Source: Holophagae bacterium
Lineage (GTDB): Bacteria; Acidobacteriota; Holophagae; Acanthopleuribacterales; Acanthopleuribacteraceae
NCBI GenBank assembly: GCA_029263455.1
Contig: JAJCXM010000038.1
Span: 298,122-362,121 of the forward strand
Direction: 5' to 3'
Length of the DNA stretch: 64,000 bases
Position numbers and translations under genes: made by a program. Below, one piece after another: positions 1 to 9,083 of the stretch; the stretch's first letter is position 1, and every line of letters starts with the position of its first letter. The notes beneath the pieces were generated by a model, which ran no database searches, had not been told where the DNA came from, and worked only from the letters and a program-made list of their open reading frames with translations.

Positions 1-1
1 A

Positions 2-505
2 TTAGTGGAGCGACTGGCCAAGCAGGAAGACCTGGAGATTTGCTTACTTTCATCAGAAGCAGGTCGACGGGTATTAAATGATGAGTGTGGGTTTTCCTGG
101 AAATCCTACGCCGTTGCAGGTGTCACTAAGGTTAACGAATTGGATATCGGTCATTCCATTGCCTCGGGTTCAACGATGCTGGATTCGATGGTGGTTTGTC
201 CGTGTAGTATGAGTACCTTGAGTGCCGTTGCGTATGGATTGACAGAAAACCTCATTCACAGAGTGGCGTCTGTTCAACTGAAAGAGCGTAGACGTTTGAT
301 ACTCGTTCCTCGGGAGTTACCGCTTTCGTTGGTGCATATTCGTGCGTTATCGGCGGCATGTGAGGCAGGTGCCCAAATTATTCCTGCAAGCCCTAGTTTT
401 TATCTGAAGCCCGAATCGGTGTTAGATATCGTGGATACGGTGGTGGATAGGCTCATCGATCAACTGCAGATCAATGATGGGGCAGTGAAGAGATGGTCGC
501 CTTGA
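2..505 (+). CDS. ubiX: Flavin prenyltransferase UbiX-like, 5' end cut by window
   Basis: UbiX family enzymes attach a dimethylallyl group to FMN, making the prenyl-FMN cofactor used by UbiD-type decarboxylases in quinone synthesis. The visible part carries the family signature: VVCPCSMSTLSAVAYGLTENL, the stretch LKERRRLILVPRELPLSLVH, and the C-terminal AGAQIIPASPSFYLKPES. The N-terminal GxSGAxG flavin-binding segment is missing because the frame is open through the left edge; the GTG at 5 is therefore not the likely start. The stop TGA lies inside the first codons of the downstream ubiA-like gene (13-bp overlap), so the two are translationally coupled and probably act in one ubiquinone or menaquinone (futalosine-type) pathway. 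Seen: motifs and overlap. Inferred: pathway. Confidence 0.9.
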   Translation, partial: LVERLAKQEDLEICLLSSEAGRRVLNDECGFSWKSYAVAGVTKVNELDIGHSIASGSTMLDSMVVCPCSMSTLSAVAYGLTENLIHRVASVQLKERRRLILVPRELPLSLVHIRALSAACEAGAQIIPASPSFYLKPESVLDIVDTVVDRLIDQLQINDGAVKRWSP

Positions 506-1356
506 GAGTTGCGTTATTTGAGACGCTGACAATGATCAAGATCGAACATAGCGTTTTTGCTTTGCCATTCGCGCTTGCCTCTGCTTTTCTTGCTGCAGGG
601 GGTTTGCCAGAATGGCGAATCTTGGGTCTCGTCGTCATCGCCATGATCGCTGCAAGATCCGCCGCCATGGCTTTTAACCGTTTCCTCGATTCGGAAATTG
701 ACGGACAAAACCCGCGCACAGCGATGAGGTCTATTCCTGCTGGCCGTTTAAGTCGATCATTCGCGCTTGGCTTCACGTTGGTCTGTTTAGCGCTCTTCGT
801 ATTTATTTGCGCTCGACTTAATCCGCTCGCTTTAGTTTGTTCGCCGTTGGTTATCTTGGTGCTCCTCGGCTACAGTGCAACCAAACGATTTACGCGCTAT
901 TCTCATTTTGTTTTGGGACTCGCACTTGGTTTAGCACCAGTAGGTGCATGGGTAGCGGTGACGGGTCAGTTGCACTGGGACCCTGTCTTGTTGGGATTGG
1001 CCGTCGCAGGTTGGACGGCAGGTTTCGATATGATTTACGCCTGTCAAGATATCGAGTTTGATCGAGAAGTAGGTCTCCATTCAATCCCCGCTCGCATAGG
1101 TGTCAAAAAGACACTACTTTTGTCACGATCCCTTCATTTGGCCATGATCTGCCTGTTGGTCTACCTGGGTTTGCATTGGTCTTTTCATCCGGTGTATTGG
1201 GTAGGAATGACGATCGTGGGTCTGTGCATCATATATGAGCACTATTTAGTTTGGGACGGCGATTTGTCCAAGGTCGATATGGCCTTTTTCACGATGAACG
1301 GTGCGATCTCATTGATATTTGGAGCCGCAACCATGACGGCCGCCGTGCTGGCGTAA
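493..1356 (+). CDS. ubiA: UbiA-family prenyltransferase (4-hydroxybenzoate polyprenyltransferase-like)
   Basis: Integral membrane prenyltransferase that transfers a polyprenyl chain to an aromatic quinone precursor. Both Mg-diphosphate motifs are visible: NRFLDSEID at residues 62-70 and DMIYACQDIEFD at 179-190. Multiple hydrophobic helices run through the 287-aa length, normal for the family. The N-terminus MIKIEHSVFALPFAL is typical; ATG 493 is used because the preceding residues also fit the family, though ATG 532 is an alternative. The overlap with ubiX supports a shared role. Which substrate is used (4-hydroxybenzoate for ubiquinone, or the futalosine-pathway analogue, MqnP-like) cannot be told from sequence alone; the pairing with UbiX occurs in both pathways. 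Confidence 0.9.
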   Translation: MVALRVALFETLTMIKIEHSVFALPFALASAFLAAGGLPEWRILGLVVIAMIAARSAAMAFNRFLDSEIDGQNPRTAMRSIPAGRLSRSFALGFTLVCLALFVFICARLNPLALVCSPLVILVLLGYSATKRFTRYSHFVLGLALGLAPVGAWVAVTGQLHWDPVLLGLAVAGWTAGFDMIYACQDIEFDREVGLHSIPARIGVKKTLLLSRSLHLAMICLLVYLGLHWSFHPVYWVGMTIVGLCIIYEHYLVWDGDLSKVDMAFFTMNGAISLIFGAATMTAAVLA

Positions 1357-1395
1357 TTTGTCATAGTTTTCACGTATCAATGTTAAGCCGACGGA

Positions 1396-2331
1396 CTATT
1401 TTTTATGGGCGACCAATTCGATAGTGGCCCCACGCCTCATTAGTGATTCCAAAATGGAAAGCACAAGAGCAGGTGTCGCCAGTGCAGCTCCGGCGAGTTT
1501 ATGGCCACTGACACTGTGTTTGCCATGGCCCTTTAGTTGCTCATACAAGACTTCGCGTGGTTGTGTGAAGCGGTTCATCCAGCTCTGAATAAAGCCAAAT
1601 GGGTTCTGCTCGAATGAAAAATGGCGAATATTTTTCAACACAAAACCTCGTCGATCAAGCTCGCTTAATAGGCCCTTGGCTGTGGGAATGAATAGGTGTC
1701 TTGGTGGATCTAGATGGAACCATAAGGGGCCTGCCATCATTGCTTGCCAGCTAGCCGCATTTGGCAGCGACAGGAATAAGTACCCACCTGTCTTCAAAAG
1801 TGATTCAATCTTGTCAAGTGTGCGTTGCGGCTGAGGCAGATGCTCAAAGACATGCCATAAACAGATCGCATCAAATTGTTGACCCTTAAAGTCCACCTCG
1901 TCGAAGGCGCCGATATGCAAATTCAACCCTTTAACTTGTGCCGCGCGTTTAGCTGAGTTGCCTTCCAACTCAATGCCATCGGCCTTAAAGCCTTGCCTGA
2001 TTAATTGGGCAAGAAAACGGCCATTGCCACAACCCACATCAAGGATGTGTTGGGAAGGCTTCAGCAGGCGCGCCACGCGACGGGCTCTTGCTTCACGAAA
2101 CCATTGAACTAGGTGTTCAATTGGTCCGGCAAACTTGGATTCACCTTCACCATAATAGTCGTCTTTATAGGCAAGGTTCAGCTCTTCAGCGGTTGGTTGC
2201 GGATTCAAAAATAGGCAACCGCATTGGGCACACCGAAAAACAAAAAAAGTCTGGTCTAGCCTTGACTGTGTTTCAAATTTAAATCGGGCCGATTGCGCTT
2301 CACAGAAAAAGCATTTTTTCGACTCATCCAT
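1396..2331 (-). CDS. Class I SAM-dependent methyltransferase with N-terminal zinc-ribbon
   Basis: A 311-aa methyltransferase. Residues 7-37 hold two CxxC-type pairs (C7/C10 and C34/C37), a probable zinc ribbon often found in front of sugar or lipid methyltransferases. The SAM-binding motif I, ILDVGCGNGRF, is at about 96-106. A motif DAICLWHVFEHLPQP follows and then the LKTGGYLFLSLPN segment, as in Methyltransf_11/23 proteins. A start ATG at 2331 has GGAAG upstream. It lies divergent to a glycosyltransferase, so a role in polysaccharide or glycan modification is plausible but inferred. The substrate is unknown. Confidence 0.85.
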   Translation of the reverse strand: MDESKKCFFCEAQSARFKFETQSRLDQTFFVFRCAQCGCLFLNPQPTAEELNLAYKDDYYGEGESKFAGPIEHLVQWFREARARRVARLLKPSQHILDVGCGNGRFLAQLIRQGFKADGIELEGNSAKRAAQVKGLNLHIGAFDEVDFKGQQFDAICLWHVFEHLPQPQRTLDKIESLLKTGGYLFLSLPNAASWQAMMAGPLWFHLDPPRHLFIPTAKGLLSELDRRGFVLKNIRHFSFEQNPFGFIQSWMNRFTQPREVLYEQLKGHGKHSVSGHKLAGAALATPALVLSILESLMRRGATIELVAHKK

Positions 2332-2437
2332 TGCGCTTCCAAACCCTTAGCCTCATGTAGTCAGCATACTCGAAAGCAGGCTCGAGGTCGAGTTTGGCAC
2401 TTGCTATGGCATAATGGGGCCTTGTTTAGGAGTAAAC

Positions 2438-3223
2438 ATGTTTAACCAGAAGCGGGTCGTGGTAGTTATGCCTGCCTTTAATGCGGAGCGCACCCTGAAA
2501 CGTACCTACGACGAAGTCATGGAACAGGGCGTCGTCGATCACATTATTTTGGTAGATGATGTAAGTAGCGACAGCACAGTTGAATTGGCCAACAACCTTA
2601 AAGACGTAACCGTCATCGTGCATGAGCGTAACCGTGGCTACGGTGGAAACCAGAAAACATGTTATCAAGCCGCGTTGCAAGCAGGCGCGGACATTGTGGT
2701 TATGGTACATCCAGATTATCAATATACGCCTAAACTGATTCCATCCATGGTCGCATTGATCGGCAACGGACTATACGATTGTGTTTTGGGGTCGAGAATC
2801 TTAGGCGGGCATGCGCGTCGACAGGGTATGCCTGGGTGGAAGTATTTGGCAAATCGCTTGCTGACCCTTACTGAGAATCTGATGATCGGCGCGAAACTCT
2901 CTGAATACCACACCGGCTATCGAGCGTTTTCTAAGACTTTATTGCAGAATTTGGCGCTTGAACACAACTCCGACGATTTCGTTTTTGATAATCAAATGTT
3001 GCTGCAGATCCATTGGACGGGCGCGTTCATCGCCGAAATTAGCTGCCCAACAAAGTATTTTGCAGAAGCTTCGTCGATTAATTTTAGACGTAGCGTGATT
3101 TATGGATTTGGCTGCCTGATAACAGCACTCGACTTTTGCCTGTGTCGTTGGCGCTTCAAGAAGAGTCGACGTTTCCCGGAGGATTTGTGCGGGAACCTGA
3201 GGCCACACCTAGAATCCAACTAG
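2438..3223 (+). CDS. Family 2 glycosyltransferase (polyprenyl-phosphate sugar transferase-like)
   Basis: GT-A fold transferase resembling dolichyl-phosphate mannose synthase. The nucleotide-sugar motif VVVVMPAFNAERTL is at the N-terminus, followed by HIILVDDVSSDST and the acceptor-side VMVHPDYQYTPKLI. The start ATG 2438 has TTAGGAG five bases upstream; an in-frame ATG at 2414 has no such site. No C-terminal transmembrane pair is seen, only a short hydrophobic stretch near the end. The next gene begins within about 10 bases of this stop and encodes a multi-membrane glycosyltransferase-like protein. The two may work as a pair in which this enzyme loads a lipid-phosphate sugar donor. The pairing is inference. 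Confidence 0.88.
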   Translation: MFNQKRVVVVMPAFNAERTLKRTYDEVMEQGVVDHIILVDDVSSDSTVELANNLKDVTVIVHERNRGYGGNQKTCYQAALQAGADIVVMVHPDYQYTPKLIPSMVALIGNGLYDCVLGSRILGGHARRQGMPGWKYLANRLLTLTENLMIGAKLSEYHTGYRAFSKTLLQNLALEHNSDDFVFDNQMLLQIHWTGAFIAEISCPTKYFAEASSINFRRSVIYGFGCLITALDFCLCRWRFKKSRRFPEDLCGNLRPHLESN

Positions 3224-3231
3224 GACAGGCT

Positions 3232-5214
3232 TTGACGTTTAGATGGCTTTCGTGCCTATTGGTTTTGGCCGTTCTAGCGGCTTATTTGCCTTTGGCTCAA
3301 AATGATTTTATCCACTTTGACGATGGCGATTATGTTTTCGCAAACCAGGTGGTCGTTCAAGGGCTGACATGGGAAGGTATTGCCTACGTATGGCAACATC
3401 CCATGATCGACAACTATCACCCATTAACCATGATGTCTCACATGTTAGATGTCAGTCTGTTTGGGTTGAACGCGAGATACCACCACATGGTGTCTCTGCT
3501 TTGGCATTTGCTGGTAGTTTGGTTGTGGTTCTATGTGCTCTCGAAATGGACAGGCCAAAGAGACCTCGCTTTTGTCGTTGCCTTGTTGTTTGGTGTCCAT
3601 CCAATTAATGTTGAAACGGTGGCTTGGGTTTCTGAGCGCAAGAGTCTGTTAAGTACTTTTTTTCTGCTGATCACGTTGCTAGGTTACCAACGCTGGATGA
3701 AAAAGCGCCACTGGAAAGACTTTGTGCTGCTCCATTTATCCTTTGCAGCGGGGCTACTTTGTAAAGCTATGATCGTGACATTGCCCTTCTGTTTATTGCT
3801 TATCGATATTTGGCCCTTGCGAGGTCGTAGCGACTGGTCGTTTAAACGTCTTGCCAAGCTTGTAACAGAAAAATCGATCCTAATCTTAATGGCTCTGGGC
3901 ATGAGCCTATTGACGCTGTTAATCCAGACTGAGTCGGCTAGTTCAGGTAGAGCTATGCTCGAACGGCTTTTTCACATGCTAGCGAGCTTTGCCATTTATA
4001 TAGGCAAGCTTATTTGGCCGCATCCATTAGTTGTGATGTATCCATATGAATCACAAGGCTTTCTGATCGCGCTGATCGGTTTCTTGATTTTCGCACTGGG
4101 GACAACCGCTTTACTGATGCGACGCAAACACATATTGCTGATCGCATGGTTCTGGTTTTTAGGCGTGCTGATACCTGTATCGGGTATTGTGCCTATTGGC
4201 TACCACCTCGTGGCAGATCGATACCTATATCTGGCTATGATTGGCTTTTGGGCGGTGCTGGTATGGATTACGTGTTCTCCTTCCGGCGGGAAGGCACCTG
4301 TTCTCTGGCATGGAGGTCACCAACGCCGCCATATCACTAAAACTGTTAGTCAACGCTTGAAGTCCCACATCGAAAAGCGACCAATCAGTGTTCGTGGAAC
4401 CAAAGTATTGAGGCTGGGCTTGTTCAACGGTTGGATGATTCGGCTTTGGCTGCTGGTCTCCTTGCTTTTTGCGGGAAAGACGTTCACACAAACGCAGCTC
4501 TGGAAAGACTCAAACACAATATTTCCTTATACACTTCAGCACAGTGGTCCCAATCCCGTTATTGCCATTAACTATGTCCAAACCCTGCTGAATCAAGGTC
4601 ACTATCAAGAAGCGGCTCCGTGGCTGAAGAAGTTAGCCGGCTGGTTGCCTGACTCTGCCCGAGTCAAGTCATTGCAAGGATGGTGCGACGTTAATCTCGG
4701 ATCAACCGAACGCGGTATTGACTATCTGAAAGAATCACTCTTAATTAACCCGAACGTCGAATATGGCCTTAACTACCTGGCCGACGCTTATCGCCTTGCC
4801 GGGTTACATTCCCTGGCAGCCGAACAGGATGGAGAAATCCTTAAGCGCAATCCTCAGGACACTAACACGCGCATCAAACGCGCTATTGCCTTGTCGGAGT
4901 CAGGTGATAAAGAGCTGGCTGAAAGTGAATTCATATTAGCCATTCAGTTGGAACCCGGCTCCAGCTTTGCTTGTCTTAATTACGCAATCTGGCTAAACCA
5001 ACAAAATCGTTGGCACGAATCGCTGACCTATTTTGAATTGGCCGATAAACTGAATGCTTCACGTATGAGTCAATTAGGCTTGGCAACTGCACACCTCGAA
5101 TTGGAACAATACCAATCGGCTCAAATCATATTGCAAGACCTACTTCGAGATGACCCCAAAGACATGCAGGTGTTGAAGCTTCTTCAACGAATTAGATCAG
5201 AACAGCCGGACTAA
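3232..5214 (+). CDS. Multi-pass membrane protein with C-terminal TPR repeats (TMTC/PMT-like)
   Basis: A 660-aa protein from TTG 3232, which has AGGA six bases upstream, just after the previous stop. The frame is open further upstream (TTG 3136, and GTG 3187 behind GGAGGA), so the start is uncertain. The N-terminus gives a transmembrane helix followed by NDFIHFDDGDYVF, a luminal acidic motif typical of GT-C O-mannosyltransferase-like membrane proteins with TPRs. About ten membrane segments occupy the first two thirds. A basic soluble stretch (around 4300-4420) precedes another helix, and the last ~220 residues form TPR repeats. The segment HPINVETVAWVSERKSLLS is strongly conserved in this family. 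Likely a lipid-sugar-dependent glycosyltransferase acting on the periplasmic side; substrate unknown. Its stop overlaps the convergent sulfurtransferase stop. Confidence 0.82.
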   Translation: MTFRWLSCLLVLAVLAAYLPLAQNDFIHFDDGDYVFANQVVVQGLTWEGIAYVWQHPMIDNYHPLTMMSHMLDVSLFGLNARYHHMVSLLWHLLVVWLWFYVLSKWTGQRDLAFVVALLFGVHPINVETVAWVSERKSLLSTFFLLITLLGYQRWMKKRHWKDFVLLHLSFAAGLLCKAMIVTLPFCLLLIDIWPLRGRSDWSFKRLAKLVTEKSILILMALGMSLLTLLIQTESASSGRAMLERLFHMLASFAIYIGKLIWPHPLVVMYPYESQGFLIALIGFLIFALGTTALLMRRKHILLIAWFWFLGVLIPVSGIVPIGYHLVADRYLYLAMIGFWAVLVWITCSPSGGKAPVLWHGGHQRRHITKTVSQRLKSHIEKRPISVRGTKVLRLGLFNGWMIRLWLLVSLLFAGKTFTQTQLWKDSNTIFPYTLQHSGPNPVIAINYVQTLLNQGHYQEAAPWLKKLAGWLPDSARVKSLQGWCDVNLGSTERGIDYLKESLLINPNVEYGLNYLADAYRLAGLHSLAAEQDGEILKRNPQDTNTRIKRAIALSESGDKELAESEFILAIQLEPGSSFACLNYAIWLNQQNRWHESLTYFELADKLNASRMSQLGLATAHLELEQYQSAQIILQDLLRDDPKDMQVLKLLQRIRSEQPD

Positions 5215-6014
5215 ATCATGTATGAACACCATTGGCTCCAGCTTCCCGGGTAGAGTCTGGCACTTTTACCGGCCTGATGTAACGCCAGGATATCCACACA
5301 AGCCGTTACGCCGGATCCACAATAGACAATTGGATCCTTGTCGATATCGGCCCAGAGCGATTCTAACTCTCGTTCCTGATGGAAGTGACCCAAGTCATCC
5401 GTCATCGATTTCCAAGGTACATTGATGGCTCCCGGAATGTGGCCTGCAATAGGATCTATAGGTTCCTCTAACCCCAAATAACGAGGTTCCTCGCGCGCAT
5501 CTATTAGGCTGCAGCCACCTTGCTTAGAAACCAATCGTACGGTCTCAATATCCGCCGTCATATGCTGGTTGGTAGTAGCAACCCAATGGCTACGAGGAAA
5601 TTCGACTTGAGCACTGCTGAGCGGGAGATTAGCCGATCGCCAAGCCTGCCAGCCACCTTCAAGCACGCGAACATGCTCGAGGCCGTAATAACGGCACAAC
5701 CACCAGAGACGCGAAGCGAAGGCACATCGACTGGCATCATATATGACAATTTGACTGTCCTTATCAACACCACACCTCTGCATGAGCGTTTGGAAATCGC
5801 CTTTCAAGGGCAGGGGGTGGCGTCCAGAATGTGGCGTTTTAACCCCTGAAAGGTCTTTGTCTAAGTGTAGGTATTGTGCTCCTGGCAAGTGAGATTCAAC
5901 GAACAGTTGAAATCCAGCGTCCGTGTCTGAAAGCGCAAAACGGGTGTCGAAGAGCCTAAGATTAGGGTCATTTAACATCATGTTCAGGTTCTTGACTGAA
6001 ATAGTGGCCTGCAA
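5211..6014 (-). CDS. sseA: Sulfurtransferase, 3-mercaptopyruvate/thiosulfate type (tandem rhodanese)
   Basis: Transfers sulfur to a thiophilic acceptor through a persulfide on the active-site cysteine. Two rhodanese domains are visible; the second holds the loop CGSGVTA (Cys about 232), the form typical of 3-mercaptopyruvate sulfurtransferase, and ends with the usual LYPGSWSQW. The start is taken as TTG 6014. A near-perfect AAAGGAGG (6020-6027) sits five bases before it, and the protein then begins at ATISVKNL as in SseA. The frame is open upstream to an ATG at 6095, but those residues do not resemble the family. Tail-to-tail with the TPR membrane gene, with the stop codons overlapping. Confidence 0.88.
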   Translation of the reverse strand: MQATISVKNLNMMLNDPNLRLFDTRFALSDTDAGFQLFVESHLPGAQYLHLDKDLSGVKTPHSGRHPLPLKGDFQTLMQRCGVDKDSQIVIYDASRCAFASRLWWLCRYYGLEHVRVLEGGWQAWRSANLPLSSAQVEFPRSHWVATTNQHMTADIETVRLVSKQGGCSLIDAREEPRYLGLEEPIDPIAGHIPGAINVPWKSMTDDLGHFHQERELESLWADIDKDPIVYCGSGVTACVDILALHQAGKSARLYPGSWSQWCSYMI

Positions 6015-6162
6015 TTTTGCCTCCTTTGATAGGAAGATTGCCACCATCTTAGCGCTTCTCGACCTCCATTTTCTGCTGCTCATGATGAAAATCACGGTCG
6101 CCTCAATAATCGATGTCTCGGCTCTAGGTAACTATGACTCGCTAGCTTCACGAGCTTTTCTA

Positions 6163-7212
6163 CTATTCCGTGATAAATTTCAGAAAATTACCATGATGTA
6201 AGCTAGACAAGTGGTAGTCGTCGTTCTCCACGATAATCAGATCAACCCGCTTGTTCCTACTCGCCAGCTCTTTAACGCGACTATTCGTTCTACGTCCGTA
6301 TTCATCATTCCCAGCAACAACCAACTGGACTGGAAAATCGAAGCCGGAAGCTAAGTCGCCGTCATCCCAGCGCTCCCAATGCCAAGCACTCAAAGTAGTC
6401 AGGGATAAGAAATACTCACGCGACATGCCTGCATATGTGGAGGCTGCGCGAGCGCCATTCGCATAACCAGCCAAATGGTATTTGTTGGACTTAATATTAA
6501 ATGTCTTTCGAATTTCGTCGAGCATGTCATTGAGGGCATGGTGAGATGGGTGAGTCATCCAGCCCCGGTCTGGGGCAATGGGATAGACAATGATCCACTG
6601 CTGACTTTGGCCGGGCCCAACCAGATGTTGAATGGACCAATCGGCTGAGTGTATTCCGTTTCCTGGTCCAAACAAAAGCACAGCAGGATATGTCTTTTGT
6701 TTGTCATAACCCTTAGGCGTGATGACCCTATAACCGAGTTCAACGCCGTTGTGGGCTTTAAAATCAGTGTATTCGTTTTGGGGTGGCATGGTTATTGGGT
6801 GAGCGGCTCGTAATTTATCCAAGTCTGGATCGGACTGCATAAGATCAAAATCGAGAAATCCGGCCTTAATTGCTGCTTGTAATGCCCGATTGGCTTCATC
6901 GACTTGCCCAAGAATCGACAACGCACAGGCTTCGTTGTAATAGGCTGTTGGAGCCGTCCAACTTGATCGCGAGGCTTTGCGGTTTGCTTCAATGGCCAAC
7001 TGGTAGTCGCCTTTAATATGGTGAGCCTGTGCCAGGGACGACCACAAATCAGCGTTATGTTCATTTACTGCTAAGGCGGTAGTCAGGAGCTTTATGGCGC
7101 CGTCGTAATCACGATTGCGTATTAGCTGATTTGCCTGTCTATTCGTGTCTTGCGCGTCTAGCGCTACCGTGAGGGCAAAAAGAACGCCAATCACCTTAAA
7201 AATGTTTGTCAT
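6163..7212 (-). CDS. Secreted TPR protein with alpha/beta-hydrolase (esterase-like) domain
   Basis: A 349-aa protein. ATG 7212 has GGGAGG six bases upstream and starts a signal peptide (MTNIFKVIGVLFALTVALDA); the longer frame upstream to 7371 looks untranslated. Residues ~20-125 form TPR-like helices (AIKLLTTALAVNEHNADLW, then ANRALQAAIKAGFLDFDLM). From ~150 an esterase-like fold follows: TYPAVLLFGPGNG, WIIVYPIAPDRGW, and an elbow-like YHLAGYANGARAAS. In that elbow the usual serine of GxSxG appears as YAN (GYANG), so the nucleophile is missing or displaced. A late His occurs in NDDYHLSSL. It may be a non-catalytic hydrolase homologue; function unknown. Confidence 0.7.
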   Translation of the reverse strand: MTNIFKVIGVLFALTVALDAQDTNRQANQLIRNRDYDGAIKLLTTALAVNEHNADLWSSLAQAHHIKGDYQLAIEANRKASRSSWTAPTAYYNEACALSILGQVDEANRALQAAIKAGFLDFDLMQSDPDLDKLRAAHPITMPPQNEYTDFKAHNGVELGYRVITPKGYDKQKTYPAVLLFGPGNGIHSADWSIQHLVGPGQSQQWIIVYPIAPDRGWMTHPSHHALNDMLDEIRKTFNIKSNKYHLAGYANGARAASTYAGMSREYFLSLTTLSAWHWERWDDGDLASGFDFPVQLVVAGNDEYGRRTNSRVKELASRNKRVDLIIVENDDYHLSSLHHGNFLKFITE

Positions 7213-7504
7213 ATGCGGCCTCCCAAGTCTGTCAATAATAGCTATACTCGATTTATAGACAAGCGTTTGCAGGGCTGGGATGAGTGGCAGTGTACGGGAC
7301 GATCGGTCGAAATCGACGGGATCGGACCTGTATGGCGAATAAAACAAAGTCATTTTCTCGGCCCAATACAAATACCCACTTCAGTTGGAATTATGCGTTT
7401 AGTCTGATCATGCTGATTAACTGATAAGATAACCTCCTCGCGTCGACGCTGGTTTGTCGTACGCACAGCCTCATATCAACACGCTAATTATTTGAAGGGT
7501 TTAC

Positions 7505-8635
7505 ATGCCGTTAAGACTCGACAGTGATCAACCATCTCGACGGCAATCATCCGACCAGCGCTGGTCGTTGAGTCTTAGGGACTGTTTTGAACGTCGGATT
7601 CCTGTTACCTGTGTCGAATTCAATCCGCCGGTTGTGGAAAGCGCAGATAAGCAGGGGAGCCATTACTGGCGATTCCTTGAACAAATGTCAGCTGATGATA
7701 TGCGCATTATCAAGTCGCTAAAAAAGAAGTACCGCTATGTAAAGGACAACTTGGATCGAGGTCATTTTCTCTCAATTACGGATTCGGCCGCACGTCAGAG
7801 ACGCATCCATAACTTAAGTATCGTGCGTCTGTTTACTGATCCAGTTTTCACCATGAGACATTTTGGCCAGCCGGCCTTGGCTTTTGAACCGTCTCGCACA
7901 ATTCTACATTTAACGCGCAATCACACCATCTCGTGGACCGAGAGGTTCTTACGTCACTGCGATCGCCATGGCTACAGCAATTTGTTGATCATTACAGGTG
8001 ATCCGTTGCCGGATATGAACTTGCCAACGGTTGATGCCGAATCTGCACTCTTGATGTCCGAATCGGATCGTGGAACGCACAGAATCAAAAACTCAATTGA
8101 ACTTGTCAAATGGGTCAGAGAAAGGGATCCGAAGCTTTATGTGGGCGTAGCACATAACCCTTTTCGTGGGCAATCGGCCCTGAAACACTATCTGCGTAAA
8201 TTAGAAGTAGGCGCGCAGTTTGCCGTGACACAGCCGGTCGCTTACTACACCGAATCCTGGCGATTCATGCAGGCATTTGTGGATGCGATTAAAGACGAAC
8301 CGCACAAGATCCCGCTTGTTTTGGGCGTTTTCAATTATTTTGTTCGTTCTGACTCGCAAGGCGTGGATGATGAAGAATTTCGAACCAAGAATGCGTTCTG
8401 GAAAAAACTATTTGGGTTTGTGCCGCAAGGGGTACGAGAAGACTATGATCGTGGCTTGGATGGACTTGAGATTTTGGCCCGTTCTATACAAAAGCTTAAG
8501 CAACTGGGCTATTTCCACGTCGATGTGATGAACGCCGAACGCATGGGCCATCGTATTATTGAAAAAACTCGGCGAATTGTTCATGAAGGGGATCGCCTAA
8601 ATGGAAGTTTACGCGATCGGATTGTTGAAGCTTAG
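7505..8635 (+). CDS. Methylenetetrahydrofolate reductase-like TIM-barrel protein
   Basis: A 376-aa protein that resembles the MTHFR family, FAD enzymes that reduce methylene-tetrahydrofolate to methyl-tetrahydrofolate. Matching features are VTCVEFNPPV near the N-terminus (compare the family's EFFPP), the strand YSNLLIITGDPLP, YVGVAHNPFRG, and the motif GAQFAVTQPVAYY with the family's TQ. It is longer than a minimal MetF and has an extra N-terminal ~30 residues. ATG 7505 has GAAGGG six bases upstream. No folate or methionine gene is next to it, so a direct role in methionine synthesis is not supported by context. Other MTHFR-fold enzymes work in one-carbon or C1-transfer pathways. Confidence 0.75.
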   Translation: MPLRLDSDQPSRRQSSDQRWSLSLRDCFERRIPVTCVEFNPPVVESADKQGSHYWRFLEQMSADDMRIIKSLKKKYRYVKDNLDRGHFLSITDSAARQRRIHNLSIVRLFTDPVFTMRHFGQPALAFEPSRTILHLTRNHTISWTERFLRHCDRHGYSNLLIITGDPLPDMNLPTVDAESALLMSESDRGTHRIKNSIELVKWVRERDPKLYVGVAHNPFRGQSALKHYLRKLEVGAQFAVTQPVAYYTESWRFMQAFVDAIKDEPHKIPLVLGVFNYFVRSDSQGVDDEEFRTKNAFWKKLFGFVPQGVREDYDRGLDGLEILARSIQKLKQLGYFHVDVMNAERMGHRIIEKTRRIVHEGDRLNGSLRDRIVEA

Positions 8636-8636
8636 A

Positions 8637-9083
8637 TCATCCCCTAAAAATGGATGCCACTTTGTTGCTGGACGCGAAAAGATTAACTAATTCTATCTTG
8701 ACGATCGTTCCTTGGTGGAAACCCACAGAACGTCCAGTTAGATGATTACAGAGATCATCAACTAAGGGCAGATGAGAGATCAAAATCGTGGGCATCTCCA
8801 CCTGAATCAGATCCGCCAATAACTGGTCCACCTGTGCGGACGGTTCGAGCGATGGTAGTGCAATTTTGGGAATATTAAGTACTTGAGCAACAATGTCAGC
8901 GGTTTGCTGTGTTCTTACATATGGTGAATGGTAAACAGATAAGATGGATTCATGAGCTTCGACAAGTAACCTGGACCGATCGGCAACCAATGTCACACCC
9001 TCCGGAGTTAAAGGACGATTGCGGTCTAGTCCAATGAGGGCAGTCGCAGCTATGCCGTGGCGCATAATGTATAGGTGATTCAT
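8637..9083 (-). CDS. sixA: SixA-like phosphohistidine phosphatase
   Basis: A 148-aa member of the histidine phosphatase superfamily, short like SixA. The catalytic RHG is at residues 8-10 (YIMRHGIA), followed by DRNRPLTPEG and VYHSPYVRTQQTADIV, the usual second-substrate Arg segment. A late His in LISHLPLVDDL completes the site. SixA removes phosphate from phosphohistidine in Hpt domains or the nitrogen PTS in E. coli; the target here is unknown. The start overlaps the end of the upstream DUF4340 gene by four bases (ATGA), so it is the last gene of the Gld-like ABC operon. Convergent with the MTHFR-like gene with one base between stops. Confidence 0.85.
   Translation of the reverse strand: MNHLYIMRHGIAATALIGLDRNRPLTPEGVTLVADRSRLLVEAHESILSVYHSPYVRTQQTADIVAQVLNIPKIALPSLEPSAQVDQLLADLIQVEMPTILISHLPLVDDLCNHLTGRSVGFHQGTIVKIELVNLFASSNKVASIFRG

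Noticed and set aside
2394..2415. Sigma-54-like sequence TTGGCACTTGCTATGGC upstream of the first glycosyltransferase
   Set aside because: The distance between GG and GC is 11 bases, not the required 10, and no enhancer-binding gene is near.
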